A stretch of DNA of 64,000 bases from Oscarella lobularis (Eukaryota > Porifera > Homoscleromorpha > Homosclerophorida > Oscarellidae): NCBI RefSeq assembly GCF_947507565.1, contig NC_089185.1, positions 1,984,001-2,048,000 of the forward strand, in the 5' to 3' direction. Of the stretch, positions 54,300 through 64,000 are shown piece by piece. Numbering within the stretch: the first letter of the stretch is position 1; the number at the start of each line of letters is the position of its first letter. Made by a program: the position numbers and the translations under genes. The notes under the pieces are model-generated. The model saw nothing but the letters and a program-made list of their open reading frames with translations, had not been told where the DNA came from and made no database searches.

Positions 54300-55869
54300 T
54301 ACACCAGTCCCCAAATGAGAGTTTGGAAACCTGCCACTATTTTAAGCTAATTCGGGTGATAGGGAAGCACGTCTTGTAAGTGTTTCCTAACACCACTTTC
54401 TTGGAGTTGTGCTAACCTCAAAAGAGAGTTGCTTGGAACCACGTTGAGGTTGTGCAAACTACCTCGCTTGTGCTGCAGTCGCCTAAACGCTGTGCAAATC
54501 TAGCAATAAAGTTTTCGCCTTTTATTTATTTACAAAATAATTTGGAAAATATAAAGGTGCTGCAAAACAAACCCTTTCTCTAAAACAGGACACGCGCTTA
54601 TTCTATTTAATTAATACATGCTGTCTAAAATCTTGAAAAGTTATCTGCCCATGTATACAATATGATCATGCATTTCCTCCTTCCAAAAATAGATGGTCTA
54701 TCTTCTGTTTTTTGCCAAGTCTAGAAAAGAAGATGGATTACAAAGCGATTTCTTTTTTCGTTCAGATTGTTCTTCCATGTAACCGAGCCCTCTTGTCATT
54801 ATTCCGCGTCCCATTCTGCAAATAGCACAAAAAAGCACAAAAAGTAATATCAGATTTCAATAGTAACTATACGAAGACTTATCTATTTCACATGCAGCTG
54901 AAATGGCTAATTCCAATGATGTTTTTGGTAGTCAAGCAGAAACGTTCTGTATTAGATTGAGCAGAAGCGAAATCTTCACCTGCATTTGCTTATAATTATA
55001 AAATTATCATATGCCTAATTTGTACCCCTAAATATTAGAGAAAATAATCTCAAACCTATGTTGTCTTGTTATCGCAGCAAACCTATAGAGAAACATCTTC
55101 AAATACACAGTAAGGGAATTTTCACCTCTAGATAACTACGATTTGAATTAAATATTTAAAAGAGATATTTATGTATAACTACAAAAAGCCCCAGATCTCC
55201 TTGTCGCCACTCTTCTGCTTAGCAGTCGAGCATACAGGTTCTGATCGAGGTGCATGACCAACAAGTGTTAGTCTAATTGGTAGTGCTTTGTCCACATTTC
55301 CATGTCACCACTCGTCTGCAAGCAGTCGAGCATACAGGATCTTGTGGAAAGCTCTACTCTTTAGTCTCACGGATGTGTTCTGTTCAGAGATCTCCTTGTC
55401 GCCACTCGTCGGCAAATAAAGCCAATCGAGCATACAGGAACCGATCTCTAGCAGATCTTCATGCACGAACTGCATCATAGGTTTTTGCGGCTGTGTGAGC
55501 CAAGAATGTAATTTGGAAGCAGCATACCTGTTTGCAGGTGTGAACGTTGCTGTAGAATTTTCACACCTGCAAACCGGTATGTGCCTCGATCTCCTTTCTA
55601 CCGCTACCTTTTGCAATGAACTCTACCAAGGAAAAAGAGAGGAGACAGGCTTACGGCTTTGAGCGATGCCGTCTGTAGCCTGGCGTTCGTATAAACAGGT
55701 ATAAAAGGTTGCGTGAGACACCATGCAGATACATTACAGATTATATTCTACTGATCATGCATTTGTCGGGAGATGCAGTTACCACACAGTCTTTATCTGC
55801 TCTCTTGAAGGAAAGGGAGAGTTCGGGCGATGAGTTCCAAGCATACGACCGTCTGCGATCACATGGCAA
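54300..55869. other. Left non-coding part of the CACTA element, with short repeats
   Basis: Three units with GCAGTCGAGCATACAGG or AATCGAGCATACAGG preceded by CTCCTTGTCGCCACTC lie between about 55195 and 55440. A frame at 55753 (MHLSGDAVTTQSLSALLKER) may be an additional upstream exon of the kinase gene, but no splice joins it cleanly. Confidence 0.4.
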
Positions 55870-57057
55870 ATGCGTAAAAAAATAGCGCGCGCTATCTTTT
55901 ATGACCTCATGGACGAAAGCGTTCCACCAGTCGTATCCCGCAAAGCGATTCGCAAACAAAAGCAAAGAAGGAAGCGCAAAGCAGCGGTTGACACCTTAAA
56001 GACGGAAGTTGTAGAATTGAAGAGCGCAAACGAGATGCTGACCAAGTAATATAAAAAGGATAAATGAGACGACCTCTGTGACCAATTTATAGAGATCTGG
56101 ATGATAAAAAGGCTGAAATGGAGACGCTTGCCAAAAAACAAAAAGAGAGTCCTTCTGAAAAATTTGAAACTGATGAAAGTAAGACATATTTACGTTTGTG
56201 CAGATTACTTATTCATGGTTTCATATCAAGTGCTACCTCAGCCTACATCTACAATTCACAGACTTCTTCGCCCAAAAATAGCTTTGGGCAGAGAAATAAA
56301 ATTGGATTGGTTAACCCGGATAACAGATCTGCACTTAGAAACCAGCAAGATTGGAACAGGGGTATTTGGAAGCTGCTATGCGAGAGTACTTGATGGTGAT
56401 TATGTCTCTGTCAAAACATACAAATCCGGCGAAAAAGAAGAGCTTTTTCACGAGGCTGATATCCTGTCTAGGCTGCATCACCCTAATGTATCATGGCTAG
56501 TGGGTTTAGTGTCAGAGAGCAAGCCGTGCTGCCTAATTAGTAAACTGTACCTGTTTTGTCAAAAACCAGCCTCACTCCACTTAGCGATCAATGACAAATC
56601 TTGGCCAGCTCACCTAAATCAGAAGTTTTTCACAAAGCTATGTGTTGACGCCGGTTTAGGCATCCAGTATTTGCACACAAGTGGAGTCATTCATAATGAC
56701 ATAAAAGCAGACAATATCGTTCTCCACGGACACAGACAATGTGCTAAGGCTGTGGTTATTGATTTCGGAAAAGCTCAAGTTATGACAAAAATTAGGTATA
56801 GAAAGGGTCTCTCAGGTAAACCCTTAGATGTTTTTCTGGAACGACATAGCCACATAGCTCCAGAGGTTGCTAGAGGAACACGTTCTCCTGGGATAGAAAG
56901 TGATGTATACTCGTTTGGAAAGCTGCTAATGAGTGCTGGGAAAAAAATGAAATGCAGCCAGATAATTGCTGAAGGAAAATCTTGCTCAAACCATCAGTGG
57001 GAGTTCAGAATGGGACTCAGCGCTGCAATTGAAAACCTCTGCAGCATCAGTAATTGA
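55870..57057 (+). CDS. Protein kinase-like gene, three exons, 362 residues
   Basis: Exons 55870-56045, 56093-56178 and 56231-57057 join in phase across introns of 47 and 52 bp. The first two exons encode a basic coiled-coil region (VDTLKTEVVELKSANEML, LDDKKAEMETLAKKQKE). The kinase domain starts near residue 128: glycine loop IGTGVFGSCY, VSVK lysine near 149, HEADILSRLHHPNVSWLVGL, HNDIKADN (catalytic loop, HND for the usual HRD), VVIDFGKAQ (DFG) and HIAPEVARGT (APE). Catalytic Lys, Asp and Asn are present, so activity is possible. Substrate unknown. It ends 86 bp from the convergent partner gene and lies inside the proposed CACTA boundaries. Similar kinase proteins appear as uncharacterised repeat-associated genes in cnidarians and fish. 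Confidence 0.75.
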
Positions 57058-57143
57058 TTAACTGGTATTAATTCGTATAACAAGTGAAAGACAGAAATAA
57101 AATTTTTCGTTCATTAATACGAAAATAAATCATTAGTTTCTCT

Positions 57144-59027
57144 TTATTGCATCCTTGACAAGGCTGAGATTGTGCTCTCAGTAACAATAGTCATTTTGGT
57201 GTGAGTTTTCTCTCTTATAGCGTATTCCAAAAAAAGCAGAAGGGATTTGTGTCCTGGCTGATACTTTACGCCAAAGCCAAAGTACACAGCAAGGAGAGAT
57301 GCTGGAATATTGGCGGGGTCTTCAACTTTAAATATAACCGATTTTTCTGCTGCAATAAAAGCTTCTTCCCCAGACACCACAACGAAGGGCTCAATGCAGG
57401 CCTGTTCTCTAACGAAAGTGTCCAAATCATTACTAGCCTGTAAAAGTAGATTGGAAAAACAAAAGAATATTGAAAGAAAAATTTTTTCTCACTGGGCAGT
57501 ACGAAATTATGTATGTTGTTTTCTTTGCTTGAGATTTGGTAGGAGGAAACACGTAAGGCAGCACTAAAGTTGAAAGTAACGCAAGCTCTAAAGTATTCCG
57601 TTATATACGGGTAAGCAATCTTTGGTAACACACTTTTACCTGATGTGACATTTGACAAATCTTTTGTTATTTCAGAGAGAGGGGGATTCAATAGCAAATT
57701 CCTGGCCTCCTTGCTCCCGTGCAGCTGTGCAAATTTGAATAAGCGCGGAATCCAAGGTTTCCACATTGTTGAAAATGAAAAACTTTCATCTAACTCCCAT
57801 ATCCTTTTCAGTTCATCAGTCAACTAAAAGCAGAGATAACTTAGTCGATGCTAGTGGAAAAGTAACAAATACGTTACCTGCTTCTCCCGTCCAAGAAAAG
57901 GGTTTTCTTCAATAATTTCAGTGATGGGAACATCGCTTTCTTCAATAATTTGTCGACGCTGGGTAAACGTCAACGCCATTAATTTGTCAACTGCAGCTCT
58001 GTTGGGATTTTTTTTCTGTCCTTCTTGTCTTAGCGTTTTGAGATGTGTCTTGTATGAGTGGCCATCAACCGAGACGAAGCTGGCTTGTACTTTCATCTTT
58101 TTCCGTCCTGGACCTTGGGAATCATCCTTTCCCTCAATATCGCCTCGCCCACGACGGAAGGTTTTAAAACGATCCTTTAGTTTTCGAATCCATACACTCT
58201 GAAATAAAATGATATTTTATGTTGAGCTACAATTTTTTTATGGTTAAACATACGGCTCTCTTTCCAATTTCAGACGCAAGAAAAGGATATGCTTTGATGA
58301 TCGCTTCGCCGACAGCCTCAAATTCTCCTGACGTTGGGTAGCGTTTCACGGCCAGCATAGCGTGAGCTATTGTCTGCACAAACTGATTACATGGAGCGCC
58401 GATGAGATATTCTTTTTTCTCAAGTAAAACTTCTACTCGAGAAGGAAATGTTGTTGGAAGAGAGAAATTGTGCAGTGTTCCAGAAGGTTCTAAAGGTGCC
58501 AAACTCGTCTTGCTCTCCGCTGGAGAAGGGTTCTTTGATGCAGACGACGCTGCGTCTGTTGGGCCAGCCCCGTCGCTAATCACGCAATATATTTATACAT
58601 GCAGACCTGGTTATAAATGTAACAAGATGCTCACAAAATTACAGTCCACAGTATTTTCAAACGTGCTTGCTCCAGAAGATGCTGATATATCGCTTCTTTG
58701 CTAAAAAATTAAAATTTTTAGCTGGGGTCCCTGATGGGGTTAGTGCTATACACTTACATCGATAGTTGCACACAAATCAGTAAGCGGGGCGATGACAAGT
58801 ACGCTTATTTTGTCTTTATCGGTAATTTCGTCGCCGTCATTGAGATCAATCCACTCCCCCCATTCTCGATTGTATTTTTGGAAGACTACCTTCCCGTAGT
58901 CGTCAGCTAGGGAAGGGTAGGACTTTGCTGCCTCTTCTAATGCTTTAGAAGCATTAAAAGTTATCCAATTCACGGACAGAACTGTCTTCCTTTCGCCAAA
59001 ACAAAGAAGTACCGATTTTAGGGACAT
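57144..59027 (-). CDS. CACTA element partner gene, about six exons, unknown function
   Basis: Exon 1 (59027-58758) begins MSLKSVLLCFGERKTVLSVN and includes WGEWIDLNDGDEITDKDKIS, which resembles a PB1/ubiquitin-like fold. After the next exon (from 58700) comes FPSRVEVLLEKKEYLIGAPC and YPTSGEFEAVGEAIIKAYPF. Exon 4 (58198-57878) reads SVWIRKLKDRFKTFRRGRGD and ends NPFLGREKQ. Exon 5 starts LTDELKRIWELDESFSF. The last exon (57437-57144) ends STISALSRMQ. Introns are about 46-57 bp. The exact joints after exons 2 and 5 are uncertain, but no stop breaks the rest. It diverges from the transposase with only 35 bp between the two start codons. Two-gene layouts are usual in CACTA elements. Confidence 0.65.
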
Positions 59028-59062
59028 CGTGTGGATTCTTAGCGCGCTAGGTTCTGAAAAAA
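59028..59062. promoter_or_regulatory. 35-bp bidirectional start region
   Basis: This is all that separates the ATG of the partner gene (59027, minus) from the ATG of the transposase (59063, plus), so the 5' UTRs and promoters must overlap or lie in first exons. Confidence 0.55.
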
Positions 59063-62023
59063 ATGTATCGCTGCTCGATGTGCTCCGAATTTGCCGCCCT
59101 AAAATTCTCAAAAATTCTTAATCATATAAGGCTTATTCACGTAGCTGAGCCTAATTTTCGTGTCTCCTGCGGAATTGAGAAGTGTCCAGCAACATACACG
59201 AATTTCGAGAGTTTTCGCTCCCATGTCAACAGGAAGCACAAAAGCGTCCTTAACTGGTCCTTTGCCAAAAGTAGACACAACGAAGACCCTGAAAACGTAG
59301 ATACAGAACGCGAGGCTACTTGTTCGTCTGAGAGAGAAATACTGGACTTTGACGATGATGAAATACAGGAGATGACGGACCACAAAAATGAAGAAGATCA
59401 GTTAAAACGATGCAGTGCAAAATTTATTCTAAAAATTAGAGAAGAGCTGAACCTTAGCCAGACAGCAGTTCAGCAAATTGTAGCGAATGTGGAAACACTT
59501 TTTGAAGAAAGAGACAGGATTGCTGAACTGTCTTCTGGAGAAAACGCTAAGAAAATCAGAAAATCACCATTTTCTGGACTCGAGTCTAGGGTCCAGCAAG
59601 AGAACTACTTTCGAGACAATTTTCCTTATCTGGTAAAATGATTCGATGACGCCATAATTTTATCAAGTATAAACCGTTATTCAGGCGCCCACTGAGAGGA
59701 TATTGGGATCAAAATATACTACAGTTGGCAGAGGCAAAAAGAGGCGAAAAATAAAAAATGATTTCTGCTACGATGTTGATTTATTAAAGTCTATCGAAGC
59801 TTTATTACAGATTGATGACGTTTGGGCGCAGGTTAGATTAATAAACAAAACTTTTTTTGCAAAATAGAAATCATTTTTCATTTTCTGTGCACAGATTCAA
59901 GAAGGTCATAGCCAAGATGGCGAAGTTTTGAAAGACATATGCGATGGCCAACTTCTGAAACAAAGCCAGTTCTTTCAGGACCATCCTAAAGCTCTTCAGA
60001 TCATCTTCTTTTATGATGATTTAGAAATTTGCAATCCTCTTGGTTCCAACACTAAAAAACACAAACTAGGTAAATCATTAATCTGTTAAAGATAAAATTA
60101 GGAATTTTAAATGTTTTAAGCCATGTTTTACTACTGCCTTGGAAATGTGCTACCTCAGTATCGATCATCTCTTCGCTCCATTCAGTTAGCTGCTGTGGCA
60201 AAATCATCAGTTGTGGAAAAATATGGCTTTCAGACAATTTTGGAACCTTTTCTGGAGAGTATTAAACGGCTAGAAAATGTGAGTCTTTGCTCTACGTGGA
60301 GTCATTCATTGTCTTTGTGTAATATGTAATTTTTTGTTATAAAGGATGAAGGCGTAGTTATGCAAAGAAAAGGGAAATCTGTTACTGTTCATGGCACTCT
60401 TGTTGCAGTTTCTGCTGACAATCTAGCAGCACACCTTCTTGGAGGCTACAGAGCATTGCATTCTTCTATACGTCGTTGTCGTTTTTGCATGGCAACAGCA
60501 GATGAGAGTCAAACAAAGGTTAGGTATTGAAGGTTGTTACTGTTTGCTAATTTCAAAGACAGTTTTGCAGTTCATGCCATCCGAGTTTCAAGAGCGAACA
60601 AAAGAGCTGTACGACCGTCACGTTTCTGAAATGGAAAAGAATCCTGAGATTAGAAGCGATCTTATGAAAGCATCTGGTCTACGAGAAAGTTCTTGTTTTA
60701 ATCAACTACAATATTTTCATGTTACTGAAGGACTTCCTCCAGATATCATGCACGATTTCTTAGAAGGATCCCTTCAACATGAACTCAAGCTTCTAATTCA
60801 AACGTTGGTTCAAGATGGCGTAATTACTCTAGAAAGACTGAATGAAAGAATGACAAGCTTTAACTACGGTCATTCAGAAGCCAAAAGCAAACCAAGTGAA
60901 ATAGGAAAATCAAAGCTTTTTTCCAAAGATAACAGTTTGTCCCAGTCAGGTACATAAAAAATTAACACCTTCATGCTCCTAATCAAAAGTCATCATTTTA
61001 GCTGCTAAACTTTGGTGTTTAGCAAGGCACTTTCCTATTATGTTTGGTGAATTTATCCCAGAAGACCAGAAGAATTTTGAAAATTTCTTGCTCCATTTAA
61101 GGATCATCGATTTGATATTTGCTACGACAACATCAAAGGAAACCATTGACTACATCAGACATCTATTGCGTGAACACCACTGGCGATTTGTTCAGCTTTA
61201 CCCAGAAATCCGAGTAACACCTAAAATGCATTACAATATACACTGCCCTGACTGGATGTTGAGGTTAAAATAGCCAAAATAGAATTGACATTGAAACCTA
61301 ATTTTGTGCTATTTGATTTAGAATGGGCCCACTATGTCGTGAATGGTGCATGCGTTTTGAAGCAAAGCATCAACACTTCAAACGCCTGGCAATGAGTTCA
61401 AATAATTTTATAAACATTCCAAAGACATTGTCGTATCGTCATCAGCATTACATGTGCTATCAAATGCTCAATCACGATTCGTTTTTATGTCAAAAACCAA
61501 TAATTAAAAATGGTAGAACTGAAATTTAGTAGATGTACCTTACTTCTCTTAATTAAAAATCTATTTAGTGTCTGACGTGAACGCAGGTCAGATTCAAATC
61601 AATTACTCAATCGAACTTCCTGAAGGCGAAACAAAGATGTTTTGGTGAGAAATTTAGAAAGATACGTTGATTATGATCAAAACCCACTTATTTAGCTGCA
61701 AGTCGGTATCGTTTCAGAGCAACGAGTACAGAATTGGTCATTGCGTGTGCCAAAAAATTCACGATATTACACTTCATCCCGTATTTGGCGAAATAAAAGA
61801 AATCTTGGCTTGCTCTGATAAAACCTATCTAATTTTGGAAGTCTTGGAAACAGTTGCATATGTTGAACATTACCACGCATATGAATTAAGAAAAAATCCT
61901 CAACCAAATTATGAAGTATCTTGTTTAGAAAATTTGCATGATTATCATTCCTATTCTATGCATTGCCACAAATTTCTAGCTAGTGACAGTTTTTTTGTAG
62001 TTCCTAAATACGATCTGTTGTAG
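59063..62023 (+). CDS. CACTA-type (Tnp2-like) transposase with zinc finger, ten exons, 819 residues
   Basis: Exons fit at 59063-59632, 59685-59831, 59895-60069, 60121-60278, 60345-60518, 60571-60949, 61002-61263, 61322-61512, 61569-61644 and 61696-62023. All introns are GT-AG, about 51-66 bp, and the joined 2,460 nt stays open to TAG. The N-terminus has C2H2-type fingers (CSMCSEFAALKFSKILNHIR, HVNRKH). The core shows FFYDDLEICNPLGSNTKKHK, FYYCLGNVLPQYRSSLRSIQ, RCRFCMATADESQ, LPPDIMHDFLEGSLQHELK, PKMHYNIHCPDWMLR and FEAKHQHFKRL. These blocks match animal CACTA/Transposase_21-like proteins. No defect is seen, so the element may be young. The tail is shared with the broken copy at 25.7 kb. Confidence 0.8.
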
Positions 62024-62796
62024 GTGTCAATTTCTATATTAGGATAAACGTTTATCAATAATTACTTAACGCAAAACAAAGAAGATACTTTTCACTACCT
62101 AATGCCATTAATGTTAGCATGTAAATTAACCAAATTAAGGAGCTTGACGTACCCAGGACGTACCCAGGGTGGCCATTAGTGGATAGGCGCAAAATGGGCA
62201 GCGAGCAAGGAAATTCTTCAGGACCATAAGTAATTGAAATTTGGCTTCAGCACCGATGACAAAAAATTGCAGATATCCAGCAATTTATGATTATTTTTGC
62301 TGTACTTCACAATTCTTTCAGAGCAAACGTGCCCGCAAGGTAAAAAAGCGTATGCCTCGCAGATAATACGGCAATGCGCAAATGAAGTGATAGATAAAGT
62401 TATCGCATTAAAGAATTACTCAACTACATGCAATAAATTCTCCGTACGAAATTCGCTTCGTTATCGAGCGCGGTTCGCAATCTTCTTCTTCTAAACATAG
62501 ACCGATAGAGCTGTTGCTACTTTCAGGGGCTAGATCAAGCCACGTAATCTCTCTTTCAGTCACGGAATCGCTTTTTAGATCATGCACGCTAAGGGAAGGA
62601 GGAGCGAAAAATCATCCCAAATATTGTGTTCGCTGAACACCAATTCACTCCTCGCTGACAAAAGTGCGGCTGGACACTTACGAGGTGCAGCCAAGCACTT
62701 TTCAAGATAGTGATAAGGAAGACCCTCAGGTGTTAGTTCACAGAGTGTCAGGCAAACTCCAAATAAGTGCTCAGCAGACTAGCTCAATTTACAGTG
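62024..62796 (+). repeat. 3' non-coding end of the CACTA element
   Basis: Similar to 26150-27143 but lacking about 300 bases present there. It contains GACGTACCCAGGACGTACCC near 62148 and ends TTTACAGTG. The block encoding ASQIIRQCANEV (62352-62387) survives. Confidence 0.7.
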
Positions 62797-62904
62797 TACT
62801 CAGCTACGCGTAGATAGTAATAACCGCAAATAATGCTGGAACATCTGAAGTTAGGATTTCCACGAGCGCGTCACACGCTCAATCGAAAACCTTAGAATCT
62901 TCTT

Positions 62905-62936
62905 CACCACCCGGGCGCAGCCGGGTAGTCAGCTAG
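62905..62936 (+). repeat. Helitron-type 3' terminus (plus orientation)
   Basis: ACCACCCGGGCGCAGCCGGG is followed by TAGTCAG, CTAG and T. The hairpin and its distance to CTAG are the same as at 35934 in reverse. The element body would lie to the left but the CACTA element occupies it, so this is a remnant or the host site of the CACTA insertion. Confidence 0.6.
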
Positions 62937-63087
62937 TAGAAGCTAAATACACTCTCGTGACGAAACTGGAAAGAACAGCCACATGAGACTTTGACATTGA
63001 GCACTAAACGATATATAATGCTTCTTGTCTGTAAAAGAAACAATCACAGTACGCAGAGTTTTTCGTTATGCAGTCGTGCATCATTAA

Positions 63088-63881
63088 AGGGGAACTGAAG
63101 TGGCAAAAAAATTTATTCCGATCACTGCTGTTTCGGGTGTACGTGAATGCGTACGATTCGTTAGCGTTAGTCAAAATTCTGTAACCCAAAGTTTCGCGGC
63201 TCTACAACACTCTAAAGTTTAGTGGGCGGAGTAAGGCATGACGTCACTATAGGAACGGAAGTGGCGTTTCGGCTGCTTCCAGTACTTTTTTGACAGCTTC
63301 TAGACGTCGAACTCGCTTACTAGCTATGATAGACCTTACCGATTTACGGTAGATACTGACACAAAGAAGCTATAGCTTCGACGTCTAGCTCCATTTTGGG
63401 GCAATAAGGGCCAGTTTCATTTTCGGGGAAACCGCTCCGTCTCCTAACTAGGTATGGAACAAACGCGGGTTTTAATGTGTAATTGAAACACTTTCAAACG
63501 GTTCTAGAGAGGCGAATGACGTTGTAGGCCTGATTTCGGCGGGTACCAAAATAGCGGCCGAAACTGGATGCAGCGAAAGGCACTAATTGCCTAAAACGGG
63601 GCCCAATATCGCTTATTCAAAGCGGTCTGAACTAGAACTAACACTGGCCATACGTCCTTGTTGAGAAAAATCGTGCTGTAGAGGCAATCAAAAATGTACT
63701 GGAAGCAGCAGAAACACCCACTTCCGTTCCTAGTGTGACGTCACTGACTCTTCTACGCCCAAACTAAAGCGGCTTCAAGTCCGCGCCTAAGGATCGCGAT
63801 CGTAATTGACTACCGCCATTAGAGTAGGCCTATCTATAGCTCAAGCATATCAAAAGTTTTCCTGACCACTTCAGTTCCCCT
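63088..63881. mobile_element. Kolobok-type miniature element, 794 bp
   Basis: Termini are inverted copies of AGGGGAACTGAAGTGG, each flanked outside by TTAA (63084-63087 and 63882-63885). They nearly equal the Kolobok-like left end at 46227 (AGGGGTGCTGAAGTGG), so the THAP-type transposase family in this window probably mobilised it. No coding frame lies inside. Confidence 0.85.
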
Positions 63882-63885
63882 TTAA

Positions 63886-64000
63886 GCTAAATAAGGGTGC
63901 GGACAATTTTATTTGCAAAAAATGAGACGTTGAAAGGGGAAGTCTCATGGGTTCCATTTCCTCCATCGCTTGAAAGATCTTATCAAAATAAAGCGTTCTA
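63886..64000. other. No feature seen
   Basis: Unique-looking sequence to the window end. Confidence 0.3.

Larger units (their letters stand above)
54281..62796 (+). mobile_element. CACTA (EnSpm)-superfamily element, about 8.5 kb
   Basis: The right end is ...TTTACAGTG at 62796, i.e. reading inward CACTGTAAATTGAGCTAGTC. The second copy ends with the same sequence at 27143, which fixes this boundary well. The candidate left end at 54281 reads CACTGTTAAATTGCTAGTG, a close inverted match. TA lies outside both ends (54279-54280 and 62797-62798); CACTA elements usually give 2-3 bp duplications. Inside are a kinase gene, an unknown partner gene and the transposase, all open. The left end is less certain because a Helitron-like CCCGGG hairpin overlaps its edge. 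Confidence 0.65.

Overview
The window looks like a repeat-dense stretch of an animal genome, most likely an early-branching marine invertebrate. A sponge fits best, but that is inference from gene types, not a measured placement. Genes carry many spliceosomal introns, almost all about 46-60 bp with plain GT-AG ends. I see no bacterial operons, no rRNA or tRNA gene and no CRISPR array. Most of the 64 kb is transposon sequence at all stages of decay, with few candidate host genes.

Layout. 0.8-6.1 kb: a DUF6589-type gene split by a hAT element with a clean 8-bp target duplication, then a RecQ-like helicase pseudogene tail-to-tail with it. 6.3-8.8 kb: a Mutator-like transposase pseudogene. 9.1-12.8 kb: a minisatellite, a Helitron helicase piece, an integrase-like gene and another RecQ piece. 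13.1-14.2 kb: a truncated THAP/Kolobok copy. 14.4-16.5 kb: a HIRAN-like gene facing a transposon-associated gene, then a Ty3/gypsy scrap. 16.5-18.3 kb: palindromic AT-rich arrays. 18.4-19.9 kb: an intact three-exon gene and a RING-finger gene. 20.3-23.7 kb: two head-to-head integrase genes. 23.8-24.6 kb: Harbinger. 25.7-27.1 kb: the 3' end of a second CACTA copy. 27.9-29.8 kb: a non-LTR reverse transcriptase broken by a pogo-like gene. 30.6-36.4 kb: an RPA-like gene, Helitron ends and large tandem repeats. 36.9-44.3 kb: a second RecQ/DUF6589 locus interrupted by a 5,175-bp element that carries an integrase and a HECT-type gene between ~315-bp inverted termini and 6-bp target duplications. 44.4-46.1 kb: a 150-bp tandem repeat and a gene fragment with two near-identical introns. 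46.2-50.1 kb: a longer THAP/Kolobok copy and a Merlin-type pseudogene. 51.3-53.8 kb: an intact RPA-like gene. 54.3-62.8 kb: a CACTA-superfamily element with three open genes (protein kinase, an unknown partner, and an 819-residue transposase). 63.1-63.9 kb: a Kolobok-type miniature element with TTAA flanks.

The most useful results come from comparing copies within the window. The DUF6589 and RecQ-like genes sit tail-to-tail at two separate loci, which suggests one mobile unit. The integrase/HECT element is fully bounded. The CACTA element has reading frames that stay open across all proposed splices. A Helitron-type hairpin terminus next to a helicase fragment identifies the recurrent CCCGGGCGAAGCCGGG hairpins as Helitron 3' ends.
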